DNA from: an uncultured Oscillospiraceae bacterium
Lineage (GTDB): Bacteria > Bacillota > Clostridia > Oscillospirales > Oscillospiraceae
DNA length: 64,000 bases
Assembly (NCBI GenBank): GCA_947630375.1
Contig: CANRHH010000001.1
Span: 62,001 to 126,000 of the forward strand
Reading direction: 5' to 3'
The translations under genes were made by a program, and so were the position numbers. The notes under the pieces are model-generated. The model was not told the DNA's origin, did not search any database, and saw nothing but the letters and a program-made list of their open reading frames with translations. Shown here piece after piece: positions 17,784 through 26,196 of this stretch (the stretch's first letter is position 1; the number at the start of each line of letters is the position of its first letter).

Positions 17784-17813
17784 AACACCGCCCGCAAGTC
17801 CGTGCGGGCGGTG
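17784..17813 (+). terminator. Strong hairpin after the ATPase-like gene
   Basis: A perfect 12-bp stem (acaccgcccgca / tgcgggcggtgt) with a 6-base loop lies just after the stop codon. It has no U tract, so termination may be inefficient. Confidence 0.55.
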
Positions 17814-17852
17814 TCTGCTTCTGCCCGCTCTCCCGATTCTTGTATTTTATGG

Positions 17853-17881
17853 TTGCCAAAGGCCGGGTTATAGTGTATAAT
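17853..17881 (+). promoter_or_regulatory. Promoter of the EF-G-like gene
   Basis: TTGCCA and TATAAT are 17 bases apart, about 60 bases before the ATG: a near-consensus sigma-A promoter. Confidence 0.85.
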
Positions 17882-17939
17882 TAATTGGACATGCCGAAAA
17901 TACTTTTTCACATACACTTGTACAGAGAGGAATCAACAC

Positions 17940-19949
17940 ATGGAAACCAAGAACATCCGCAACATCTGCCTGCTGGGCCACGGCAACAGCGGCAAAACCA
18001 GTCTTGCCGAGAGCATGCTCTTCGTCACCGGCGCGATAGACCGGCTTGGCAAGGTCAGTGACGGGAACACCGTCTGCGATTATGACGCCGAAGAGATCAA
18101 GCGTCAGATCACCATTTCCACCTCGGTAGCCCCGGTGAATTACGGCGGCTGCAAGGTGAACGTGCTGGACTGCCCCGGCTATTTTGACTTTGCCGGCGAG
18201 GTCCTCTATGCCATCCGCGCCGTGGAGGCGGGCGTCATTCTCTGCACCGCCAAAGACGGGATCTCCGTCGGCGCCGAGCGCTGCTGGAAGTACCTGAAGG
18301 CCGCCAACGTCCCCGCCATCTTCTGCATCTCCAAGTGCGACGAGGAGCACGGGGATTATTTCGCCGTGCTGGACGCGCTGCGGGAGAAGTACGGCAGCAT
18401 CGTCTGCCCGGTCACCATCCCCAGCTCCGACGGGAAGGCCGTGATCGACCTGGTGCACAACACCGCCTATCAGACCAGCGGCGGCAAGACCGTGAAGGTC
18501 GATGTTCCCGCCGCCGACGCGGGCCGGGTCTCCAGCCTGCGGGACGAGCTGATGGAGGCCGCCGCCGGCGCCACCGAAGAGCTCATGGAGAAGTTCTTTG
18601 AGACCATGGAGCTGGACGAGGCGGACATCATCGAGGGCATCAAGGCCGGTTTAAAGGACGGGTCCGTGGTCCCCGTGTTCGCCAGCGCCGCCATGCAGAA
18701 CCTGGGCACCGAGGCCATGCTCCAGGGCATCGTGGACTATGTCCCCTCCCCGGACCAGACCGAGGGCATCGACCCCAGCGCCCCCACCCTGGCTTTCGTG
18801 TTCAAGACCGTGTCCGACCAGTTCGGCAAATACAGCTTTATCAAGGTCCTCCAGGGCACCGTCACCTCTGACCTGTCCCTGCGCAACGTCCGCGCCTCCA
18901 GCACCGACAAACTGGGCCGGCTCTACACCGCCTGCGGCAAGAAGACCACCGAGACCAAGGACGCCTGCTGCGGCGATATCGTGGCCGTGGGCAAGATGGA
19001 TTGGAAGACCGGGGACACCGTGTGCGACCCCAAGAATGAGAAGGAACTGCCTCCGGTGGAGCTGCCCGAGCCCTGCTACTCCATGGCCATCTCCCCCAAG
19101 ACCAAGGGTCAGGACGACAAGGTGGCCGCGGGCCTGGCCAGGCTCAACGAGGAGGACGTGTCTTTCTCCCTGGTCAGCAACGCCGAGACTCACCAGATGG
19201 TCATCTCCGGCGCGGGCGATATCCAGGTGGATGTGCTCTGCGCCAAGCTCAAGAGCCGCTTCGGGGTGGACACCGAGCTCAAGCCCGCCCGCGTGGCCTA
19301 CCGGGAGAAGATCAAGGGCAAGGTGGAGGCCCACGGCCGCCACAAGAAGCAGTCCGGCGGTTCCGGCCAGTTCGGCGATGTGTGGATCCGCTTTGAGCCC
19401 CAGGAGGAGCAGGATGACATGATCTTTGCCGAAGAGGTCTTCGGCGGCAGCGTGCCCAAGAACTTCTTCCCCTCTGTGGAAAAGGGCCTGCGCAACGCGG
19501 TGCAGAAGGGCGTGCTGGCGGGCTACCCGCTGGTGGGCCTGAAGGCCACTTTGTACGACGGTTCCTATCACCCGGTAGACTCCAACGATATGGCTTTCCA
19601 GACCGCCGCCCGTCTGGCCTATCAGGACGGCATCCCCAAGGCCAAGCCCACCATCCTTGAGCCCATCGGCCTGCTGAAGGTCACCATTCCCGACGCGAAC
19701 CTGGGCGACATTATGAGCGATATCAGCTCCAAGCGCCGGGGCACCGTGCTGGGCATGAACGCCGAGGACGGGATGCAGACCGTGGAGGCCGAGGTCCCCA
19801 TGGCCGAGATGAGCTCCTATACCATCGATCTGCGCTCCATGACCCAGGGCCGCGGCTCCTTCAGCTGCAAGTTCATCCGCTATGAGGAGGCCCCGGGCAA
19901 CGTCCAGCAGAAGGTCATTGAAGAGGCCAAGGCGCTGGCCGAGGAATAA
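17940..19949 (+). CDS. Elongation factor G paralogue (EF-G2-like translational GTPase)
   Basis: 669 residues with the five-domain EF-G layout. G1 is GHGNSGKT (13-20), but other GTPase motifs differ from canonical EF-G: DCPGYFDF (77-84) for DTPGHVDF, so Tyr81 replaces the catalytic His, ISKCDE replaces NKMD, and KRQITI replaces RGITI. Domain IV has HGRHKKQSGGSGQFGDVWIRFEP, and the C-terminus is EF-G-like. Such paralogues (EF-G2) are known in many bacteria and may act in ribosome recycling or under slow-growth conditions rather than in main-line translocation. It has its own strong promoter and terminator. The canonical fusA is not in the window. Confidence 0.88.
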   Translation: METKNIRNICLLGHGNSGKTSLAESMLFVTGAIDRLGKVSDGNTVCDYDAEEIKRQITISTSVAPVNYGGCKVNVLDCPGYFDFAGEVLYAIRAVEAGVILCTAKDGISVGAERCWKYLKAANVPAIFCISKCDEEHGDYFAVLDALREKYGSIVCPVTIPSSDGKAVIDLVHNTAYQTSGGKTVKVDVPAADAGRVSSLRDELMEAAAGATEELMEKFFETMELDEADIIEGIKAGLKDGSVVPVFASAAMQNLGTEAMLQGIVDYVPSPDQTEGIDPSAPTLAFVFKTVSDQFGKYSFIKVLQGTVTSDLSLRNVRASSTDKLGRLYTACGKKTTETKDACCGDIVAVGKMDWKTGDTVCDPKNEKELPPVELPEPCYSMAISPKTKGQDDKVAAGLARLNEEDVSFSLVSNAETHQMVISGAGDIQVDVLCAKLKSRFGVDTELKPARVAYREKIKGKVEAHGRHKKQSGGSGQFGDVWIRFEPQEEQDDMIFAEEVFGGSVPKNFFPSVEKGLRNAVQKGVLAGYPLVGLKATLYDGSYHPVDSNDMAFQTAARLAYQDGIPKAKPTILEPIGLLKVTIPDANLGDIMSDISSKRRGTVLGMNAEDGMQTVEAEVPMAEMSSYTIDLRSMTQGRGSFSCKFIRYEEAPGNVQQKVIEEAKALAEE

Positions 19950-19969
19950 TCGTTTTCAAATAGGGTATG

Positions 19970-19998
19970 ACCCGCCCGCCCCTGGGGCGGGCGGGTCA
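19970..19998 (+). terminator. Terminator after the EF-G-like gene
   Basis: A 29-base palindrome (gacccgcccgcccc / ggggcgggcgggtc) is followed by ATATAGTTTTGGG. It is very stable, but the U tract is delayed by 6 bases. Confidence 0.6.
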
Positions 19999-20042
19999 TA
20001 TAGTTTTGGGCGCTTGCGCCCGCCTGTGAGGGAGAGTTGTCT

Positions 20043-20855
20043 ATGTTCGGCAAACTGGCCGCCCTGAAAGACATCATATGGGCCATTGGCATCGTTGTCT
20101 GCCTGATCGCCCTGGCCGTGGGTTTTATCTTTGCCGCCGCGGTGAAATACGACGGCAGCGGGCAGCTGCCGGATCCCGGCGCCGTGCTCCAGGACGTCCC
20201 CGCCGGCGGTGAGGCCGGCGGCGAGACCGGGGTGCTCCGGGCCCTGCCGGAGACGGCGGACGGGGGCCAGGCCTATATCGACTCGCTGACCTTCCTGTGC
20301 GACAGCGCGCTGATCGGCCTGCGGGACTACGGCCTGCTCTCCGGCGGCGCCGCCAACACCCAGGTCTGGGGCAGCAGCGCGGGCAACATCCCCGCGGCCG
20401 ACATTGGCCAGTGCATCATCAAATACCCGGGGGACGGGTCTGAGATCAGCGCCGTCACCGCGGCGGCGGCTGTCCAGCCCTCCATTTTGGTGATCTCCTT
20501 GGGGAGCGACTCTCTGGCTTCCACCACCCGGGAGGACTTCATCACCAATTACACCACCTTAGTCACCGGCATCCAGGCGGCCAGCCCCGGCACCCGGATC
20601 ATCTGCTGCTCGGTCACCGGCATCTCCGCCACCTATGCCGGCAGCGACGGGCTGACCGTGGACCTGATCAGCCAGGCCAATGAGTGGATCACCCAGGTCT
20701 GCGCCGACACCGGCGTCTATTACGCGGACGTGGCCTCTGCCGTGTCTGACAGCTCCGGCGTCCTGTTCCAGGAGGTGGCCGCCTCCAACGGCAAGACCCT
20801 CAACTCCGCCGGGCTCAGCGCGGTCCTGTCCTACTTAAGCACCCACACCGTGTAG
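20043..20855 (+). CDS. Membrane-anchored SGNH/GDSL-like protein lacking the catalytic Asp-His
   Basis: A 270-residue protein with one N-terminal membrane helix (residues 12-33). FLCDSALIGL (84-93) matches block I with D87-S88, and LGSDSLA (153-159) matches the GxND block. The block V DxxH dyad is replaced by NGKTLNSAG (249-257), although the sequence after it matches other family members. The serine could remain but the Asp and His that activate it are not visible. The ATG at 20043 is preferred over a TTG 6 bases earlier, with GGGAGAG 7 bases upstream. It leads a cluster with MBOAT and DHHW genes, which acylate cell-envelope sugars. Confidence 0.75.
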   Translation: MFGKLAALKDIIWAIGIVVCLIALAVGFIFAAAVKYDGSGQLPDPGAVLQDVPAGGEAGGETGVLRALPETADGGQAYIDSLTFLCDSALIGLRDYGLLSGGAANTQVWGSSAGNIPAADIGQCIIKYPGDGSEISAVTAAAAVQPSILVISLGSDSLASTTREDFITNYTTLVTGIQAASPGTRIICCSVTGISATYAGSDGLTVDLISQANEWITQVCADTGVYYADVASAVSDSSGVLFQEVAASNGKTLNSAGLSAVLSYLSTHTV

Positions 20856-20932
20856 CAGCGGCCGCCTTGTTCCTCCCGGGTCCGGGAGCGCCCTCCGCGG
20901 GGAGGATCTCACAGCATACTTGGAGGCTCACA

Positions 20933-22360
20933 GTGGTATTCAGTTCAGCGGTTTTTCTGTTCGCCTTTCTGCCGGTGGTGCTGCTTGTCTACCGGCTGCT
21001 GCCCGGTATCCGGAGCAGGAACGCCTGGCTGGCTCTGTCCAGCGTGGTTTTCTACGCCTTTGGCCGGCTGTCCTATGTGCCGCTGTTTCTGCTCTCGGTC
21101 TGTATCAACTACCTGGCCGGGGCGGCTTTGGGCCGGTTCCGGCAGTCCCGGGCCGTGCTGGCCGCCGCCGTGGCGCTGAACTTAGGGATCCTGGGCCTCT
21201 TTAAATACGCGGATTTTCTCCTCTCCAATTTAAACGCGCTGCTGGGCCTGTCCATCCCCCTGCCCGGCATCGTGCTGCCCATCGGCATCTCCTTCTATAC
21301 CTTCCAGGGCCTGAGCTACGTGATCGACGTATACCGGGACCCGGGCGAACGCAGCCGCAGCTTCTTTGAGCTGCTGCTGTATATTGCTTTTTTCCCCCAG
21401 CTCATCGCGGGCCCCATCGTGAAGTATCACGACATTGCCCCCCAGCTCCGCAGCCGGCATCCGGCGGCGGAGGACGTGGCCTCCGGCCTGGCCCGCTTTA
21501 TCACCGGCCTGGCCAAAAAACTGCTGCTGGCCAACACGGCGGGCCTGGTCGCCGACCGGGTCTTTGATGAGCTGCTGCCCGCCGGGCTGCTGGACGCGCG
21601 TCTGGCCTGGCTGGGCGCGGTCTGCTACACTCTGCAGATCTACTTTGATTTCAGCGGCTACAGCGACATGGCCATCGGCCTTGGCCGCTGCTTTGGCCTG
21701 ACGATCAAGGAGAATTTTGATCTCCCCTACTGCGCCCTCTCCATGCGGGATTTCTGGCGGCGCTGGCACATCTCCCTGTCCACCTGGTTCCGGGAGTATC
21801 TGTATATCCCCTTAGGCGGCAACCGGCGGGGCCGGGGCCGCACCCTGCTCAACCGGATGCTGGTCTTTCTCTGCACCGGCATCTGGCACGGGGCCAACTG
21901 GACCTTTGTGCTCTGGGGGCTGCTCCACGGGGCGCTGACCTGCCTGGAGGACGCGGGGCTGATCCCCACCGGGCGGCTCAGCCGCTCCCGGCCCGGCCGG
22001 CTCCTGTGCCGGGTCTATACCCTTCTGTCGGTGACGCTGCTGTTTGTCCTGTTCCGGTCCGCCAGCCTGGCAAGCGCCGGGCAGATGCTCGCCGTCCTGT
22101 TCACCGCCCCCGCCGCCGCCAACAGCGCCTATCTGCTGCGCTCCCTGGTCCCCCCGGCCACCGCTCTGCTGCTGGGCATCTCCCTGCTGGCGGCCTTTGG
22201 CCTGGGGCAGCGGGTCAAAGCCCGGGTCCGCGCCCTGCCTGCCGGCGGGCAGACCCTGTGCCTGTACCTGGGCCGGGGCTTCAGCCTGGCGCTGCTGGCC
22301 CTGTGCCTGCTGAATCTGTCCCGGGGCGGCTTTAATCCCTTTATCTATTTTCAGTTTTGA
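20933..22360 (+). CDS. MBOAT-family O-acyltransferase
   Basis: 475 residues with about 10-12 membrane helices. Typical AlgI/DltB-like elements are FPQLIAGPIVKYHDIAPQL (about 145-165), FDFSGYSDMAIGLGRCFG, FWRRWHISLSTWFREYLYIPLGGNRRG, and GIWHGANWTFVLWGLLHG, which contains the putative catalytic His. Such proteins carry acyl groups, usually acetyl, across the membrane to polysaccharide or teichoic acid. GTG at 20933 is the likely start because GGAGG stands 6 bases before it; an upstream in-frame ATG at 20867 would add 22 unrelated residues. The next gene encodes a DHHW-type partner, as in AlgI/AlgJ or AlgI/AlgX pairs. Confidence 0.9.
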   Translation: MVFSSAVFLFAFLPVVLLVYRLLPGIRSRNAWLALSSVVFYAFGRLSYVPLFLLSVCINYLAGAALGRFRQSRAVLAAAVALNLGILGLFKYADFLLSNLNALLGLSIPLPGIVLPIGISFYTFQGLSYVIDVYRDPGERSRSFFELLLYIAFFPQLIAGPIVKYHDIAPQLRSRHPAAEDVASGLARFITGLAKKLLLANTAGLVADRVFDELLPAGLLDARLAWLGAVCYTLQIYFDFSGYSDMAIGLGRCFGLTIKENFDLPYCALSMRDFWRRWHISLSTWFREYLYIPLGGNRRGRGRTLLNRMLVFLCTGIWHGANWTFVLWGLLHGALTCLEDAGLIPTGRLSRSRPGRLLCRVYTLLSVTLLFVLFRSASLASAGQMLAVLFTAPAAANSAYLLRSLVPPATALLLGISLLAAFGLGQRVKARVRALPAGGQTLCLYLGRGFSLALLALCLLNLSRGGFNPFIYFQF

Positions 22361-22424
22361 GAGGCCGCCGGGCGGACCGCCCCGCGCGGCCTGACCGTAC
22401 CAGTGCCTCCCGGAGGGGCTGCGG

Positions 22425-23771
22425 ATGAAAAAGTTCCTGCCAAAACTGTATATCGGCCTGGTTCTGCTGATGCTGCTGGTCCCCGGCCTGGGGATGCTGT
22501 TCTTTGGCGAGGCCCAGGCCGCCGCCAACGAGGTGCTGGCCCCCCGGCCCCGGCTGATTGGGCAGGACGGGGGCCTGAACGCGGACTTTCTCTCCGATTT
22601 TTCCGACTACATGGCCGACCGCTTCGCCTTCCGGCAGGAAATGGTCACCGCCTGGGCCTGGCTCAACGCCCGGCTGCTGCATACCTCTGTGGAAGACCAG
22701 GTGATCTTGGGCAGCGAGGGCTGGCTGTATTACGCCCCCACGGAGGCGGACTACATGGGCCAGGGCCTCAGCGGCGCCGCCCTGCAGAGCGCGGCCCGGA
22801 ACCTGGCCCTTATGCAGGAATATGTCCAAGATCAGGGGGCGGCGTTTCTCTTTACCGTAGCCCCCAACAAGAACAGCCTCTACCCCGCCCACATGCCCGC
22901 CTCCACTCCCGCCGCCGGCGGTTCCAACGCCCAGCGGCTCCCCGCCTTTCTGGCCGGGGAGGGCGTGGCCTATGCGAACCTGTTTGTCCCCTTCCGGGCC
23001 CGGGAGGAGGTCCTGTATTACCGGACCGATTCCCACTGGACCGACCGGGGCGCGGCCCTGGCGGCGGATACGGTGCTGGCCGCCTTAGGCCAAAGCAGCG
23101 CCTATTTTGACGGGCCCTTTCCCCTTCTGGTGGAGCACCGGGGGGATCTGTATGAGATGCTCTACCCGGCCGGGCGGGAGACCGAGGCCGGCTTGGCCAT
23201 GGAGCTGCCCTATACCACCGAGCGGGACCCCAACGGGGGCGACGCCATCACCATCCGCAGCCACTCCGACCGGGCGGGAAACCTGCTCTGCTTCCGGGAC
23301 TCCTTTGGCGCGGCCCTGTACCCCTACCTGGCCGCCTCCTTCGGCCAGGCCCTGTTCTCCCGCCAGGCGGACTATGATCTGACCCAGCTGGCGGAACTTC
23401 AGGCCGGGACCGTCGTCATAGAGCTGGTGGAGCGAAATATTCCCTGGCTTTTGAGCCACCCGGCCCTCTACCCCGCCCCGGAGCGCCCGGCCCCGGAGGC
23501 CCTGGCCCAGGGGGCGCCCCTGTCCCTGAGCGCGGAGGCCGGTACAAGCGCCGGCACAAAGGGGCTGGTCCGTCTCTCCGGCGCTCTGCCGGAATTGGAC
23601 GGGCAGCCGGTCCTGCTCCGGGCGGGCGGGACCTGGTACGAGGCCGCCGTCACCCTGGACGAGGACGGCCGCCCCGGTTTCTCCGCCTGGCTGCCCCAAG
23701 GGGCGGCGGCGGAGCGTGATCTTGCCATCGTCTGCGGCGGGGCGCTCTGCCCCGGCACAGTTGAGGAATAA
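22425..23771 (+). CDS. DHHW-family (AlgX/AlgJ-like) secreted acyltransferase partner
   Basis: A 448-residue protein with an N-terminal membrane anchor (residues 7-28). VILGSEGWLYY (93-103) and TDSHWTDRGA (201-210) are the characteristic G(x)xGW and D(S/H)HW motifs, and LLCFRDSFGAALYPYLA carries the GDS-like Ser. This family uses the Ser-His-Asp site to move acetyl groups onto extracellular sugars, supplied by the MBOAT protein next door. The spacing of 64 bases to the MBOAT stop and a common direction fit one operon. The last about 90 residues look like a small beta domain, an addition compared with the core family. Confidence 0.88.
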   Translation: MKKFLPKLYIGLVLLMLLVPGLGMLFFGEAQAAANEVLAPRPRLIGQDGGLNADFLSDFSDYMADRFAFRQEMVTAWAWLNARLLHTSVEDQVILGSEGWLYYAPTEADYMGQGLSGAALQSAARNLALMQEYVQDQGAAFLFTVAPNKNSLYPAHMPASTPAAGGSNAQRLPAFLAGEGVAYANLFVPFRAREEVLYYRTDSHWTDRGAALAADTVLAALGQSSAYFDGPFPLLVEHRGDLYEMLYPAGRETEAGLAMELPYTTERDPNGGDAITIRSHSDRAGNLLCFRDSFGAALYPYLAASFGQALFSRQADYDLTQLAELQAGTVVIELVERNIPWLLSHPALYPAPERPAPEALAQGAPLSLSAEAGTSAGTKGLVRLSGALPELDGQPVLLRAGGTWYEAAVTLDEDGRPGFSAWLPQGAAAERDLAIVCGGALCPGTVEE

Positions 23772-23800
23772 GCAAATCCATAAGACAGAGGTATAGAGAA

Positions 23801-24214
23801 ATGAGACGTGTACTTGCTTTGACCTTGCTTCTTGTTCTGGCCCTTTCGCTGGCTGCCTGCGGCTCCAAGAAGGCCGACGCCACGCCGGCCCCCGACGCGG
23901 CCTCCGGCCCTGACGCCTCCGGCATCCCCGCGGGCGTGGAGGAGACCGAGCCGCCCAAGGTCACAGACTCCCCGGCGGACGGCCAGGTGCCCGACTCCGC
24001 GATCCCGGCCACCCCGGAGGACCTGAAGGCCATTGCCGAGGCCTTTGTGGGCCGGCCGGTAGAGGAGCTGTACGCCGCGGTGGGCCAGCCTGACAGCGCC
24101 AGTTATGCCGCCAGCTGCCTGGGTCCCGGGCAGGATGGGGAGCTGGTGTACGAAGGGTTCACGGTGTACACCTATCTGGAAGACGGCACGGAGACTGTCA
24201 ATGCCGTCCTATAA
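23801..24214 (+). CDS. Small lipoprotein of unknown function
   Basis: 137 residues with a lipoprotein signal (MRRVLALTLLLVLALSLAAC, Cys20 as lipid anchor), an acidic Ala/Pro linker, and a C-terminal domain (about 70-137) with AFVGRPVEELYAAVGQP followed by short beta strands ending in ETVNAVL. The helix-strand layout recalls BamE/SmpA-like domains, but similarity is too weak to name. It follows the DHHW gene by 29 bases and overlaps the next gene by 14 bases, so it is part of the envelope operon. Confidence 0.75.
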   Translation: MRRVLALTLLLVLALSLAACGSKKADATPAPDAASGPDASGIPAGVEETEPPKVTDSPADGQVPDSAIPATPEDLKAIAEAFVGRPVEELYAAVGQPDSASYAASCLGPGQDGELVYEGFTVYTYLEDGTETVNAVL

Positions 24215-26156
24215 GCAGGAGCCGGGCTCCCATGCCCGGGGCGGGGCCCACGCGGCGGGCGGGGCCCATGCCGCGCCCAGTTCCCGGCCTTCCCTGAGCC
24301 TGCGCGGCGCCGGCGGCTTCCACGCAGCGCCCGATCAAAAGAAAGCGGCCTCCCCGGTCCCGGAACGGCTGGACCGGGAGGAGGTTTTCCGGGATACGCC
24401 CGCTCAGAGCGCCCCCGCCCCGGCGGAGCCCCGGCGGGAGGTCGCCCATGGGGCTGCTCCTAAACGCAGCCGGCCTGCCCCGGAGGCCGCGCCCCGGCAG
24501 GACCGCGCCCGGCGGGCGGAAGCGCCCCGGCAGAGCCGCGTCCGGCAGGAGCAACCCGTCCGGCGCCAACGCTCCGCCCCCGAAAAACCGCCTAAAGAGT
24601 CCTCCCGCTCCCCGGTGCTCACGGTGCTGTCCGTGTTGGCCGGGCTGGTGCTGGCCGGGCTGTTGACGGTGCTGTTCGTGGCGGGGATCTTCCGTGTCCG
24701 CTACATACTGCCCGACGGTTCCCGGAAATCGGAGCTGGTGTTCCGGGGCCAGGCGGCGGACAGGGCCCCGGAGGTCCTCCAGGAGGGCTATACCTTCATC
24801 GGCTGGGAGGACGAGGCGGGGCAGATCGTCCCGGTGCACACCGTTCCCGTCTATGAGGACACGGTCTACACCGCCCGGATGATGCCGGCCCTGCACACGG
24901 ACGGGCACCAGACCTATCTCAGCCCCGACGAAAACGGCTTTATCCATCCGGACGAGCTGCTGCTCCGGGGCCAGGCGGCGGAGATCCTCTGCACCTTTCT
25001 GGAGGTCCCGGCCCCGGTGGGCGGTGAAAATTTCCGCGATGTGGAGCGCACCGCCCCCTACGCCTCCGCCACCGCCACTTTGAAGGCGCTGGGCGCGGCG
25101 GAGGGCGAGCTGTTCCGGCCGGAGGAGCCTGTCACCCTGCGGGAACTGCTGACCATGCTGGGCAGCTTCTACCCGGAGCTGACCTGGGAGGACCTGGCCA
25201 TCTACGCCGAGGACGCGGACCCGAACGACCCGGACGCGCCCTATCTCCTCCGTTACACCTTCCGGGATATCTCCCAGCTGGACCCGGACTACGCCCTGTT
25301 CTGCACCGCGGCCAGCATGGGCTGGATCGACAGCGGCCCCGATGTGGAGATCTCCGCCAACGACGCGCTGACCCGCGCCCAGGCCGCCGCTTTTCTGAAC
25401 CGGGCCTTTGGCCGGGGCCAGGGGCTGGAGATCGACCCGGAGCAGGCCGGGAAATTCATCGACCTGCCGCCGGAGCACCCCCTGTATGCCCAGGTGATGG
25501 AGGCCGCCGTGCCCCACACCGCCGGCTCCTCCGGGGGCTCGGAGAGCTGGAGCAGCGCCCAGCCCCACACCTTGGAGGCCCGGGAGCCCGGTTTCTTCTT
25601 CCTTGGGACCCAGATGTACTGCCTGGGAGAGGACGGCTACCTGGTGATGGACGAGGAGGTGGACGGCTTCCGGTTTGACGCCGATGGGAAGTTCACTAGC
25701 GGCCTGCCGGAGCTGGATGAACTGGTCCAGCAGGTGCTGGGGGAGATCATCACCCCGGACATGGACGACACCGCCAAGCTCCGGGCCGCCTACGACTACG
25801 TGCGGGACTCCTTTACCTACATCAAGGGCAACCACTATAAGCGGGGCGACGTGAGCTGGGCCGAGCAAGAGGCCTACGACATGTTTGCCACCGGCTATGG
25901 CAACTGTTATAACTACGCCGGGGCCTTTTATGCCCTGTGCCGGGCCCTGGGCCAGGACGCCACCCTCATCAGCGGCCTTTACGGCAGCAACTATCTGCTG
26001 CACGCCTGGGTGGAGTTCACCGTGGACGGGGAGCGGCGCATCTGCGACCCGGAGGTGGAGATGACCTACTACCGGGCCGAGAAGCCGGAGGAGCAGATCC
26101 CGGACATGTTCATGATGACGGTGGCCTACTCCAACCGCTGGCTCTACACAAAATAA
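24201..26156 (+). CDS. Membrane protein with InlB-like repeat, SLH-like repeats and transglutaminase domain
   Basis: 651 residues. A basic cytoplasmic N-terminus rich in Ala/Arg/Pro/His (residues 1-135) precedes one membrane helix (about 138-165). Outside are an InlB-type beta repeat (TFIGWEDEAG... region), two SLH-like repeats (for example DALTRAQAAAFLNRAFGRG), and a transglutaminase-like domain with triad C569 (GNCYNYAGAF), H601 (LHAWVEF) and D616 (CDPE). The ATG at 24201 is chosen because it overlaps the previous stop and has GGAG 8 bases upstream. The catalytic triad is intact, so peptidase or cross-linking activity on wall-associated proteins or peptidoglycan is plausible. Confidence 0.8.
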   Translation: MPSYKQEPGSHARGGAHAAGGAHAAPSSRPSLSLRGAGGFHAAPDQKKAASPVPERLDREEVFRDTPAQSAPAPAEPRREVAHGAAPKRSRPAPEAAPRQDRARRAEAPRQSRVRQEQPVRRQRSAPEKPPKESSRSPVLTVLSVLAGLVLAGLLTVLFVAGIFRVRYILPDGSRKSELVFRGQAADRAPEVLQEGYTFIGWEDEAGQIVPVHTVPVYEDTVYTARMMPALHTDGHQTYLSPDENGFIHPDELLLRGQAAEILCTFLEVPAPVGGENFRDVERTAPYASATATLKALGAAEGELFRPEEPVTLRELLTMLGSFYPELTWEDLAIYAEDADPNDPDAPYLLRYTFRDISQLDPDYALFCTAASMGWIDSGPDVEISANDALTRAQAAAFLNRAFGRGQGLEIDPEQAGKFIDLPPEHPLYAQVMEAAVPHTAGSSGGSESWSSAQPHTLEAREPGFFFLGTQMYCLGEDGYLVMDEEVDGFRFDADGKFTSGLPELDELVQQVLGEIITPDMDDTAKLRAAYDYVRDSFTYIKGNHYKRGDVSWAEQEAYDMFATGYGNCYNYAGAFYALCRALGQDATLISGLYGSNYLLHAWVEFTVDGERRICDPEVEMTYYRAEKPEEQIPDMFMMTVAYSNRWLYTK

Positions 26157-26196
26157 AAAATCTTCTTTTCTCCTCAAAGGAGTGCAATAAGAAACC

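Noticed and set aside
15340..17859. Open frame of 839 codons on the minus strand
   Set aside because: It is the antisense of the ATPase-like gene in GC-rich DNA, rich in His/Gln/Gly/Arg, with no family motifs or Shine-Dalgarno.
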